A stretch of DNA of 64,000 nucleotides from Mycobacterium malmoense (GCF_019645855.1 NZ_CP080999.1:1612001-1676000), one strand, 5' to 3'. Numbered from the stretch's first letter, positions 33,911-41,922 are shown. The notes: a model not told the origin generated them from the letters alone. Translations and numbers: made by a program.

Positions 33911-35233
33911 CTAGGTCGGGTTGGTCCCAGGGCTGCCGTTGACACCGCTTTGGCCGAGGATCCCGGCGAGTCCGCCGACCCCGGCGACGTTGCCACTCCA
34001 GACGTAAAAGCTGAGGCTGCCGTTGCCGCCATTGCCACCGTTGCCGGCTAGCATCCCGCCGAAACCGCCGGAACCACCCGCATAGCCCCAACCGCCGGGG
34101 GCAGAGCCGCCGGCCCCGCCAGCGCCGCCGTTACCGACAAGCGCGGCGCTGTTGCCTCCGCCCCCGCCCGTACCGCCGTTTGCGTCGGTACCGGTAGCGC
34201 CGCCGGCGGCACCACCGTTGCCGCCGTTGCCGAACAGCAGGCCACCCGCACCACCAGCACCACCCTTGCCGGAGTAAGTGCCGGCAGCGATGGTGGAGCC
34301 GCCAGCCCCGCCCGCGCCGCCGTTGCCCATCAGGAAGCCACCGGCGCCACCGGCGCCACCGTTAGCGCCAGTGCCGGCAACAACACCACCGGGGTTGTTG
34401 ACAAGGCCGGCGCCGCCAACACCGCCATTACCGATCAACCCGGCCGAACCACCGGCATAGCCAACGGGGTGAGTGGCGGTGCCGGCCGCACCCGATCCGC
34501 CATCACCGAATAGGAACCCGCCATCGTGGAGGCTGCCGTTGAGCCCGAGACTGCCGATTAACGAGGTGTTGGGGCCGGCATTGGTGACGCCATTGCCGAT
34601 CAGGTCACGTCCGAATAAATCGACGAACGGCGCATTGATTACCCCGTCCACGGATTGGCCGGTTGGGCTGGCAATCCACGACTCACCAGCCCCGTGAATC
34701 CCGGTATAGAACGTCTCGAACGCGCCGTAGATGAGGTCATTCAGCACGACACGAGGGTTTTCGACGGCGGCGGCACTAAGCCCGTCGATGTTGAGGGCGG
34801 CCGCAGCACTGGCATGCACACCCTCGAGAGTGGTGCCCAACGCGCCGGCATTAAAAGCGGCGACGCTGGCATTAATGCTATGAGTAATGCCCTCGAGCGC
34901 GGCGGTATGAATGCCGTCGAAAGCAGCCGCACTCGCACCCGCGCTCAGGCCATCGAGCGCGGCCGTGGTGCCCGCGGTAACACCCTCCAAAGCCGTAGTG
35001 CCGGCGTTGATGCCTTGTTGGGCGGCCGTGCTGGCGGCGGTGATTACCGGCTGGAGGAGGGGGTCGATGATCATGTCGAGCACCCCGGCGCGGGCTGGGG
35101 GTGCGGCGGCCATCGGGGTGATTGCGGCGGTCAGAAATGCGCCGGCGGCGGTGCTCATGCCGATCACGCGACCGTGACGGCGTGCCTTGGCGGTGCGGTG
35201 GTTTCGCCGCATGCGGTGGTGTTTGCGTTTCAT
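33911..35233 (-). CDS. PE-less PGRS protein with signal peptide, unit 5
   Basis: 440 residues, MKRKHHRMRRNHRTAKARRH, with APPARA cleavage site. The helical domain resembles unit 3, but the segment GTTLEGVHAS and the later AAAVENPRVVLNDLIYGAFETF differ. IHGAGESWIASPTGQSVD links it to units 2 and 4. GRDLIGNG is followed by the PGRS domain with blocks GLIGNGG, FLMGNGG, LLFGNGG, ALVGNGG and MLAGNGG, and it ends GQSGVNGSPGTNPT. It is the rightmost gene of the array. Confidence 0.85.
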   Translation of the reverse strand: MKRKHHRMRRNHRTAKARRHGRVIGMSTAAGAFLTAAITPMAAAPPARAGVLDMIIDPLLQPVITAASTAAQQGINAGTTALEGVTAGTTAALDGLSAGASAAAFDGIHTAALEGITHSINASVAAFNAGALGTTLEGVHASAAAALNIDGLSAAAVENPRVVLNDLIYGAFETFYTGIHGAGESWIASPTGQSVDGVINAPFVDLFGRDLIGNGVTNAGPNTSLIGSLGLNGSLHDGGFLFGDGGSGAAGTATHPVGYAGGSAGLIGNGGVGGAGLVNNPGGVVAGTGANGGAGGAGGFLMGNGGAGGAGGSTIAAGTYSGKGGAGGAGGLLFGNGGNGGAAGGATGTDANGGTGGGGGNSAALVGNGGAGGAGGSAPGGWGYAGGSGGFGGMLAGNGGNGGNGSLSFYVWSGNVAGVGGLAGILGQSGVNGSPGTNPT

Positions 35234-35400
35234 TTGCGAGCCTTCCCTGGACCGACAACGGTGACGATGGATCAAAAACATAGCTGAGAATTACGTTGAC
35301 AAAATCGCGCCAACACACCAGGAAATAAGCCCCCACGAGAGGTGTTGGCAGCAAAACCCGGCCACAGTAAGAGCGAAATTATGACCCGAGGCTGACCCTT
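35234..35400 (-). promoter_or_regulatory. conserved 5' leader of unit 5
   Basis: The leader blocks are intact and end near 35390, where similarity to the other units stops. This marks the right edge of the repeated array. Confidence 0.55.
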
Positions 35401-36150
35401 TACACCCCGGCCGGATAGGCCTCAATCATCACGAATAGTCACGCCGCGGGAATAGGGCGCGGCATGTGGGATTGGGGGACTGGTAAAACGACATCACCGT
35501 TAACGCGGATGGATGTCGGTGTGGTTGCTGTGCCGGTTCGGCTCGCATCGGAGCTGCGGGAAAGGAATCCGGCGAGGAGCTAAAGCTGATGATCAGTCGG
35601 TGTGGTTGATTTGTGAGTCGTGGGGTGGTGGCAGTGCCCGACCGACGCACATCACGACGCCGCGGCCCTGCGCTGCAGATCGCATCTGCCAGAATGACCT
35701 GAGCAACAACCCCGCCCAACCCCGAGGAATTCCGTGAAGCTGACCATTACTACCGTGACTTGCTGGTGAGGTATTTGTCGATATCGGCGATCCCAGCAAA
35801 AAGCAAAAGTATATTTCAGCAAAAATAATGGGTGTCCTGTATGCCCGGGCCACCGGTCTTTGTGTTGCGGTGATAGTTATGTTGAGTAAGGGGGGTGGAT
35901 GCGGGTCTGCCGCTACCGATGGGTACTTTCAAATTGAACTACCCTCATGGTGGAGAGGGTTTGCTGCGATACGGGTGTATGGCCTGGCTACCAGGAGTTG
36001 TCACGTTCATGAGGATTGCTGAGCCGCACGTTCTGCACGCGACTGCCTAGGCCCGATCGAAAGGCCTGCGAACCTAAGTAATTCTCAGGTATGTCCAGTT
36101 CGCCCACACGTCACCACCGAACAAACGAGCGAAAGCATCACCAGCACCGC
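35401..36150. other. AT-richer intergenic region with possible gene relics
   Basis: No gene I can support. A plus-strand stretch near 35730-35825 translates as PEEFREADHYYRDLLVRYLS and ends in a stop, reading like a real protein fragment, but a stop codon lies just upstream and I cannot name the family. The rest is low in coding signal and lower in G+C than the core genes on either side, consistent with a decayed insertion boundary. Confidence 0.5.
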
Positions 36151-36237
36151 GTTGACCAGCACCACCGCCATCACCACAAACCCGATTGACCCAGCACCCA
36201 CCCCACCTTCACCTGGCCAACACCGAGACACCGACCC

Positions 36238-37022
36238 CCAGGCCTCGCGCTCCTCGGCGGCAAGCCGGTCGACCATTCACCACTGGCACGTGATCGCCGC
36301 GGCTGGACGGGTGCGCCGTGAGTTCTTCGGGCGGCGGGTCAAGCTCAATTATTTGGTGAACATGAAATCCGGTATGTGCCCGGAGGATTGCAATTACTGC
36401 TCGCAACGGCTCGGCTCGACCGCCGAGATCCTCAAGTACTCCTGGATCGACACCGATGAGGCTGCCCGCCACGCGCAGTGCGCGATCGATGTTGGGGCCA
36501 AACGCGTATGTCCGGTTGCCGCCGGACGCGGACCGAGCGACCGCGATATTAAACGCGTTGCCGACACGATCAAAGATTCCGCTCCGGCCGTGGAGGCGTG
36601 CGTATCCCTCGGGCTGCTCAAACGCGGGCAAGCCGACCAGCTCCACGAGATCGGCGCCGACGTCTACAACCACAACCTCAACGCCAGCGCCGACAACTAC
36701 GCGCGGATCTGCTCGACCCATACCTTCGACGACCGGGCCGCCACCGTCACCGACGCCAAGGGCGCTGGCCTGTCGACGTGCTCAGGCGCCATCTTTGCAA
36801 TGGGCGAATCCAACGAAGACATCGTCGATGTCGCCATGGCTCCAACCGAACTCAGTGCCGGTGAACTTCCTCATCCCGTTCCAAGACACCCCTGGGCGGG
36901 CATTGGGAGCCGACCCCGCAGCGCGGCCTACACATCTCGGCGGTGTTCCGATTTGCTTTCCCCGACGTCGAAGTCCGCATCGCCGGCGGCCGAGAAATAC
37001 ACCTGCGCACCCTGCGTTGTTA
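36238..37022 (+). pseudogene. biotin synthase pseudogene (frameshifted, truncated)
   Basis: Reading with frame changes gives a BioB sequence: GLALLGGKPVDHSP in one frame, then IAAAGRVRREFFGRRVKLNY and the radical-SAM cluster motif CPEDCNYC (CxxxCxxC) in a second. VPVNFLIPFQDTP follows in a third, and RFAFPDVEVRIAGGREIHLR returns in another. At least three frameshifts are needed, and the C-terminus is missing beyond HLRTLR, where it meets the end of the aldo/keto reductase gene. The sequence is of the MKSGxCPEDCxYCSQRLGS type found in other actinobacteria and bacilli, not the type of the M. tuberculosis bioB, so it was probably acquired and then decayed. Confidence 0.85.
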
Positions 37023-37868
37023 TCACGCGCCGTCGTAGGTGTTCGGGTCCGGGCGCAGCCGGGTGCCGTCGTTGAGGCCGTTGATCGCGTCCATGTGCTC
37101 GGCGGCCAATTCGAAGTCGAAGATGTCCAGGTTGCTGGCGATGCGGTCGGGCTTGGTCGACCGGAAGACGACCGCATTACCCAGTTGCACGTTCCACCGC
37201 AGCAGCACCTGTGCGGGCGTCTTGCCGTATTCGCCGGCGACCGAGGCCACGGTCAGGTTGTCCAGCAGCTTGCCGAGGACCAGCGGGGTGTAGGACTGCG
37301 TCACGACGTTGTGCTGCGCGTTCGCCTTGCGCAGCTCGGCCTGGTTGAGCAGCGGGTGCAGCTCAATCTGGTTGACCGCCGGGGTGACGAAGGTGAGGTC
37401 GATGACCATCGACAGGTGTTCTTCGGTGAAGTTCGAGACGCCGATCGAGCGGGCATGCCCTTCTCCGCGGGACTGGATCATCCCGCCGAAGGCGTCGACG
37501 TACTTGCCCAGCGACGGTGCCGGCCAGTGAATCAGGTAGAGGTCGACGTAGTCCAGGCCCAGTCGCTCCAGGCTGGCGTTGCAGGCCGCCGGGGCCTTGC
37601 TGAAACCCTGGTCGGCGGTGGCCAGCTTGGTGGTGACGAACAGCTCCGCGCGGGGAATCCCCGAAGCCGCGATCGCGCGGCCGACGGCGGCTTCGTTGCC
37701 GTAGACCGCGGCGGTGTCGATGAGCCGGCAGCCGACCTCCAGCGCGGCCGACACCGCCCGTTCGGTCTCGTCGTCCGATAATTCGGCGACCCCCAGGCCG
37801 AGCACCGGCATGGTGTTTTCGTCGTTCAGAGCTATTGAGGGTACGTCGGCGCCCGACTCGCCAGTCAA
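37023..37868 (-). CDS. aldo/keto reductase (Rv2971 family)
   Basis: 281 residues, collinear with Rv2971. It has the AKR TIM-barrel signatures: LIDTAAVYGNEAAVGRAI (catalytic Asp/Tyr), VTTKLATADQG (Lys), DLYLIHWPAP (His) and the NADPH-binding C-terminal ASNLDIFDFELAAEHMDAINGL. The start is TTG at 37868, behind AGGTAGGTGAG, giving MTGESGADVPS as in M. tuberculosis. The stop of a decayed second AKR gene lies 7 bases upstream. Substrate likely small dicarbonyls or aldehydes, by family. Confidence 0.92.
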   Translation of the reverse strand: MTGESGADVPSIALNDENTMPVLGLGVAELSDDETERAVSAALEVGCRLIDTAAVYGNEAAVGRAIAASGIPRAELFVTTKLATADQGFSKAPAACNASLERLGLDYVDLYLIHWPAPSLGKYVDAFGGMIQSRGEGHARSIGVSNFTEEHLSMVIDLTFVTPAVNQIELHPLLNQAELRKANAQHNVVTQSYTPLVLGKLLDNLTVASVAGEYGKTPAQVLLRWNVQLGNAVVFRSTKPDRIASNLDIFDFELAAEHMDAINGLNDGTRLRPDPNTYDGA

Positions 37869-37874
37869 CGTGGC

Positions 37875-38122
37875 TCACCTACCTGTGAAATTGAATGTTC
37901 GCGGATTCGGACCAAGCCGTGTTCCATCATCGAGCGAGGAGATCGACGCCATTCCATCGTCACTGGGTTCGAAATCGAACACGTCGAAGTTGCTCGCAAT
38001 CCTGTGGGGTTCACCGACTCGGGGATCACGATATTACCGAGCTGGATGTGCCATACCGCCGGGTGAGCCTGGTCGGCGTGCCGCAATTTGGTCACCACGT
38101 AAAGTTGGTGGCGCGGCACCGA
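37875..38122 (-). pseudogene. second aldo/keto reductase, internally deleted remnant
   Basis: On the minus strand RHQLYVVTKLRHADQ, the lysine region of an AKR, runs directly into WHIQLGNIVIPESVNP, which normally lies about 130 residues later. After one frameshift it continues IASNFDVFDFEPSDDGMASI and LDDGTRLGPNPRTFNFTGR to a TGA. The central barrel is deleted. It is a relic of an AKR gene related to its intact downstream neighbour; the two were probably an operon. Confidence 0.85.
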
Positions 38123-38200
38123 CGGCCTGCTCGGGCCTGGAAGACTCCCTAGGCGACTCCGGAGCCGACGACGGGATCGCCGTCATTGAGTGTGACTGCG

Positions 38201-38233
38201 TTTATCGAGGGTTTATCGAGGGTTTATCGAGGG
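38201..38233 (+). repeat. perfect 11-bp tandem repeat x3 before lipN
   Basis: TTTATCGAGGG occurs three times in a row without mismatch, and the last copy runs into the GAGGGGG ribosome site of lipN, 8 bases before its ATG. Copy-number change would alter the leader length without affecting the coding frame. Confidence 0.9.
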
Positions 38234-38241
38234 GGCTGCCC

Positions 38242-39348
38242 ATGACACGAAGTCTGCCAGGCACGCGGGACTCGATGAGCCTGACCAGCCGCGTGCAGGG
38301 CGCGGTTACCACCGTTGGCGTCAACGTCATTCCGTGGATCCCGACCGCCGTCAGGCGGGCGCTGGTCCGTGGTCGTTCGGTCATCATCGACGGCAACACG
38401 CTCGATCCCACGCTGCAGCTGATGCTGTCGGGCCTGCGCGCCGTCGGCATCGACGGCCTGGTCGTGGACGACGACCCGGAGGCCTCGCGCGCCCAGATGC
38501 GTGAGACGACGGTGGGCTTGCCCGGCCCGCAGATTCACGTCGAGACCGACGACCTGTCGCTGCCCGGGCCGGCCGGTGAGATCGCGGCGCGGCACTACCG
38601 CCCGGCCGATGGTGCGCCCGCGCCCCTGCTGGTCTTCTACCACGGCGGCGGCTGGGCGATCGGCGACCTGGACACCCATGACACGCTGTGCCGGTTGACC
38701 TGCCGTGACGCGGGCGTCCACGTGTTGTCGATCGACTACCGGCTGGCTCCCGAGCATCCGGCCCCGGCCGCGGTCGAGGACGCCTATGCGGCGTTCAAGT
38801 GGGCCCACGAGCACGCCGACCAACTCGGCGCGGTCCCCGGGCGTGTCGCGGTGGGCGGGGACAGTGCGGGCGGCAACCTGGCGGCCGTCGTGTGCCAACT
38901 GGCGCGGGACGAGGCCCAAGACACAGGCGGCCCGGCGCCCGTGCTGCAGTGGCTGATCTACCCGCGGACCGACTTCACGGCCCGGACCCGGTCACTGAGC
39001 CTGTTCTCCCGCGGCTTCCTGCTGACCAAGCGGGACATCGACTGGTTCGAGTCGCAATACCTGAGGCGTTCGGGCCTCGACAGCGCCGATCCGCGGGTGT
39101 CGCCGCTGTTGGCCGAGTCGCTGTCCGGGCTGGCGCCTGCGCTGATCGCGGTGGCGGGCTTCGACCCGTTGCGCGACGAGGGGGAGAGCTACGCGGCGGC
39201 GCTGCGGGCCGCCGGGACCGCGGTAGACCTGCGTTACCTGGGTTCGCTGACCCATGGCTTCGTCAATCTGTTCCAGCTGGGGGGCGACAGCGCCGCCGCG
39301 ACCGGTGAGCTAATTTCGGCCCTGCGCGCGCACCTGAGCCGGGTCTGA
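38242..39348 (+). CDS. lipN: alpha/beta-hydrolase esterase LipN
   Basis: 368 residues, hormone-sensitive-lipase family. The oxyanion motif is FYHGGGW, the nucleophile elbow GGDSAGGN, and the Asp/His partners lie in GFDPLRDEGE and LTHGFVNLF. It is collinear with M. tuberculosis LipN (376 residues). I chose the ATG at 38242 with the strong GAGGGGG site; the open frame extends far upstream through the AKR remnant but without family similarity. A cytoplasmic esterase of short acyl chains is likely. Confidence 0.93.
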   Translation: MTRSLPGTRDSMSLTSRVQGAVTTVGVNVIPWIPTAVRRALVRGRSVIIDGNTLDPTLQLMLSGLRAVGIDGLVVDDDPEASRAQMRETTVGLPGPQIHVETDDLSLPGPAGEIAARHYRPADGAPAPLLVFYHGGGWAIGDLDTHDTLCRLTCRDAGVHVLSIDYRLAPEHPAPAAVEDAYAAFKWAHEHADQLGAVPGRVAVGGDSAGGNLAAVVCQLARDEAQDTGGPAPVLQWLIYPRTDFTARTRSLSLFSRGFLLTKRDIDWFESQYLRRSGLDSADPRVSPLLAESLSGLAPALIAVAGFDPLRDEGESYAAALRAAGTAVDLRYLGSLTHGFVNLFQLGGDSAAATGELISALRAHLSRV

Positions 39349-39427
39349 TTGTTGGGCGGTTGGCGCCGGTAATCTAGAGGCATTTGTCCGACCGCCGGAC
39401 AAGCCAGCACCGAAGGATAAGCGACCC

Positions 39428-40192
39428 GTGGCCGACAAACCCAAACGTCCCCCGCGATTCGATGTAAAGTCGGCCACCGGCAAATCCGGCCGACTCGTCC
39501 AGATCGGCGGAACCGCCCTCATCGTGATCTTCGCGGTCGCGCTCGTCTTCTACATCGTGACGTCGCATCACAAGAAGGGCGGCGCCACCGGCGCGGGCGA
39601 TACGGTGCGGGTGACGTCGAGCAAGCTGGTCACCCAGCCGGGGACCAGCAACCCCAAGGCCGTGGTGTCGTTCTACGAGGATTTTCTGTGCCCGGCCTGC
39701 GGTAATTTCGAGCGCACCTTCGGGCCGACGGTGTCCAAGCTCATCGACATCGGCGCCATTGCGGCCGATTACTCCATGGTGTCGATTCTCGACAGCGCAA
39801 AGAGCCAGAACTATTCGTCGCGGGCGGGTGCGGCGGCCCTATGCGTCGCCGACGAATCCCTCGATGCGTTTCGCCGTTTCCATGCCGCGCTATTCAGCAC
39901 CAACATCCAGCCCAGCGAGCGCGGCACCAGCTTCCCCGACAACGCGAGGCTGATCGAACTCGCCCGCGAGGCCGGCGTCGTGGGCAAGGTCCCCGACTGC
40001 ATCAACAGCGGCAAATACCTTTCCAAGGTCACCGGCGAGGCCGCCGCCGCGCACATCACCGCGACCCCGACCGTCAAGATCAACGGCGACGATTACGAGC
40101 CGTCGACGCCTGACGCGCTGGTCGCCAAGATCAAACAGATCGTGGGCGACGTGCCGGGCCTCGACACCGCCGTCGCTCCCGCGGCCACGTGA
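39428..40192 (+). CDS. DsbA-like thioredoxin-fold membrane-anchored protein (Rv2969c type)
   Basis: 254 residues with a GTG start. The basic N-terminus and a membrane segment (about residues 26-46, IGGTALIVIFAVALVFYIV) place the catalytic domain outside. The active site is CPAC in FYEDFLCPACGNFE, with the cis-Pro loop at TATPTVKING. Rv2969c is the DsbA-like oxidase of mycobacteria. It overlaps the VKOR gene by 4 bases; the two form an oxidative folding pair. Confidence 0.93.
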   Translation: MADKPKRPPRFDVKSATGKSGRLVQIGGTALIVIFAVALVFYIVTSHHKKGGATGAGDTVRVTSSKLVTQPGTSNPKAVVSFYEDFLCPACGNFERTFGPTVSKLIDIGAIAADYSMVSILDSAKSQNYSSRAGAAALCVADESLDAFRRFHAALFSTNIQPSERGTSFPDNARLIELAREAGVVGKVPDCINSGKYLSKVTGEAAAAHITATPTVKINGDDYEPSTPDALVAKIKQIVGDVPGLDTAVAPAAT

Positions 40193-40824
40193 CCGGTGCG
40201 GTGGCGGCGCAATCCGCCGACCCGACACCGGATTCGCGTGCCCCGGCGGGCGTGCCCGCGCCCAGCGCCTGGTGGGTGCTGATCGCCGGGGTGATCGGCC
40301 TGGTTGCCTCGGTGACGCTGACGGTGGAGAAGATCGACATTCTGCTCAACCCGTCGTACGTGCCGTCCTGCAACATCAATCCGATCCTGTCGTGCGGCTC
40401 GGTGATGGTCACGCCGCAGGCGTCGATTCTGGGCTTCCCCAACCCGCTGCTGGGCCTGGTGGGCTTCGCCGTGGTGGTCGTCACCGGTGTGCTGGCGGTG
40501 GCGAAAGTGCCGTTGCCCCAATGGTATTGGGCCGGACTGACGGTGGGGGCCCTGATCGGCGCGGTGTTCGTGCACTGGCTGATCTTTCAGAGCCTGTATC
40601 GCATCGGGGCGTTGTGTCCGTACTGCATGGTGGTCTGGGCGGTCACCATCCCGCTGCTGGTGGTGGCCGCGTCGATCGCGTTTCGTCCGGCGCTGCAACG
40701 ACGCCGATCCGGTGCGGCCTGGGCGCTGTACCAGTGGCGGTGGTCGATCGCCGCGCTGTGGTTCACGGCGGTGTTCCTGCTGATCGTGGTGCGGTTCTGG
40801 AGCTATTGGTCGACGCTTTTGTGA
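40189..40824 (+). CDS. VKOR-family membrane oxidoreductase (DsbB substitute)
   Basis: 211 residues. Several transmembrane helices, the loop cysteines in PSCNINPILSCGS and the CxxC redox centre in GALCPYCMVVW are those of bacterial vitamin K epoxide reductase homologues, which re-oxidise DsbA. GTG start overlapping the stop of the preceding gene (GTGA), so translation is coupled. Equivalent to Rv2968c. In M. tuberculosis the pyruvate carboxylase gene pca follows; here it is absent and rsmD comes next after 10 bases. Confidence 0.93.
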   Translation: MTGAVAAQSADPTPDSRAPAGVPAPSAWWVLIAGVIGLVASVTLTVEKIDILLNPSYVPSCNINPILSCGSVMVTPQASILGFPNPLLGLVGFAVVVVTGVLAVAKVPLPQWYWAGLTVGALIGAVFVHWLIFQSLYRIGALCPYCMVVWAVTIPLLVVAASIAFRPALQRRRSGAAWALYQWRWSIAALWFTAVFLLIVVRFWSYWSTLL

Positions 40825-40834
40825 GCGTCCGCGG

Positions 40835-41389
40835 GTGACCCGGATCATCGGCGGCGTCGCCGGGGGCCGGCGCATCGCCGTGCCGCCGCGGGGAACCCGG
40901 CCGACCACCGATCGGGTGCGCGAGTCGCTGTTCAACGTCGTGACCGCCCGGCGGGCGATGACTGGCCTGGCGGTGCTGGACCTCTACGCCGGTTCGGGCG
41001 CGCTGGGGCTGGAGGCGCTGTCGCGCGGCGCCGCGTCCGCGGTTTTCGTCGAGTCCGACCGGCGCACCGCGGCCGTCATCGCACGCAACATCGAGACCCT
41101 CGGCCTAAGGGGTGCGACGCTGCGCCGGGGCGCGGTGACGGCCATCCTTTCGGCCGGGCCCGCGGCTCCGGTGGACCTGGTACTGGCCGACCCGCCCTAT
41201 GAGGTCGACGCCGACGAGGTGAACGCCGTCCTGGACGCGCTGACCACCCATGGCTGGGTGCGCGAGGGAACCGTCGCGGCGGTGGAGCGTGCGGCCGCCG
41301 GCGCGGCGCTGAGCTGGCCGCCGGGCTGGTCCCCATGGCCCGAGCGCGTGTACGGCGACACCCGCTTGGAGCTGGCCGAACGGCTCTGA
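40835..41389 (+). CDS. rsmD: 16S rRNA (guanine-N2)-methyltransferase RsmD
   Basis: 184 residues with a GTG start. It has the SAM-binding motif DLYAGSGALGLEALSRGA, the catalytic DPPY in LADPPYEVD and the N-terminal IIGGVAGGRRI and RPTTDRVRESLFN. It methylates G966 of 16S rRNA. rsmD and coaD are adjacent in many bacteria, as here. Confidence 0.93.
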   Translation: MTRIIGGVAGGRRIAVPPRGTRPTTDRVRESLFNVVTARRAMTGLAVLDLYAGSGALGLEALSRGAASAVFVESDRRTAAVIARNIETLGLRGATLRRGAVTAILSAGPAAPVDLVLADPPYEVDADEVNAVLDALTTHGWVREGTVAAVERAAAGAALSWPPGWSPWPERVYGDTRLELAERL

Positions 41390-41433
41390 GACAGGCGTGT
41401 ACCGTCATTCGTCATGACCGCCGGGGATGACAC

Positions 41434-41916
41434 ATGACGGGTGCGGTATGCCCGGGCTCGTTCGACCCCGTGACGCTGGGTCACATCGACGTCTTCGAAC
41501 GCGCCTCGGCGCAGTTCGACGAGGTGGTGGTGGCGATCCTGACCAACCCCGCCAAAAAGGGCATGTTCGACCTCGACGAGCGGATCGCGATGATCGAAGA
41601 GTCGACGACACATCTGCCCAACCTGCGGGCGGAGGCCGGACAAGGTCTGGTGGTCGACTTCGTCAGGTCCCGGGGGATGACCGCGATCGTGAAGGGTCTG
41701 CGCACCGGCACCGACTTCGAATACGAGCTGCAGATGGCGCAGATGAACAAGCACGTCGCCGGCGTCGACACCTTTTTCGTGGCGACCACGCCGCGATATT
41801 CGTTCGTGTCGTCGTCGTTGGCCAAAGAGGTCGCGATGCTCGGCGGCGACGTGTCTGAATTGCTGCCGGAACCGGTGAACCGTCGGTTGCGCGAAAAGTT
41901 GTCCGGCCGGCCCTGA
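41434..41916 (+). CDS. coaD: phosphopantetheine adenylyltransferase
   Basis: 160 residues. The nucleotidyltransferase motif is CPGSFDPVTLGHIDVFERA (T/HxGH) and the second ATP site is YSFVSSSLAKEVA. It carries out the penultimate step of coenzyme A synthesis. purU, its neighbour in M. tuberculosis, is missing; the gene converges directly on the permease with a 6-base gap. Confidence 0.96.
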   Translation: MTGAVCPGSFDPVTLGHIDVFERASAQFDEVVVAILTNPAKKGMFDLDERIAMIEESTTHLPNLRAEAGQGLVVDFVRSRGMTAIVKGLRTGTDFEYELQMAQMNKHVAGVDTFFVATTPRYSFVSSSLAKEVAMLGGDVSELLPEPVNRRLREKLSGRP

Positions 41917-41922
41917 TCCCGG

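Noticed and set aside
21155..35233. Annotation of the glycine-rich genes as PE_PGRS
   Set aside because: The PE domain is absent. The N-terminus is a basic signal-peptide-like sequence and an Ala-rich repeat domain. Only the GRDLIGNG motif and PGRS domain are shared.
35429..35853. Several 60-96-codon frames in the 35.4-36.0 kb region
   Set aside because: No ribosome sites, no recognisable motifs and overlapping alternatives on both strands.
36152..37075. Single-frame reading of the biotin synthase region as a 307-residue protein
   Set aside because: Only the middle of that frame is BioB; the ends lie in other frames, and the catalytic C-terminal half cannot be formed, so it is a pseudogene.
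37714..38241. N-terminal extension of LipN
   Set aside because: It overlaps the decayed AKR gene on the other strand and the 11-bp repeats; a strong ribosome site precedes the ATG at 38242 where LipN similarity begins.
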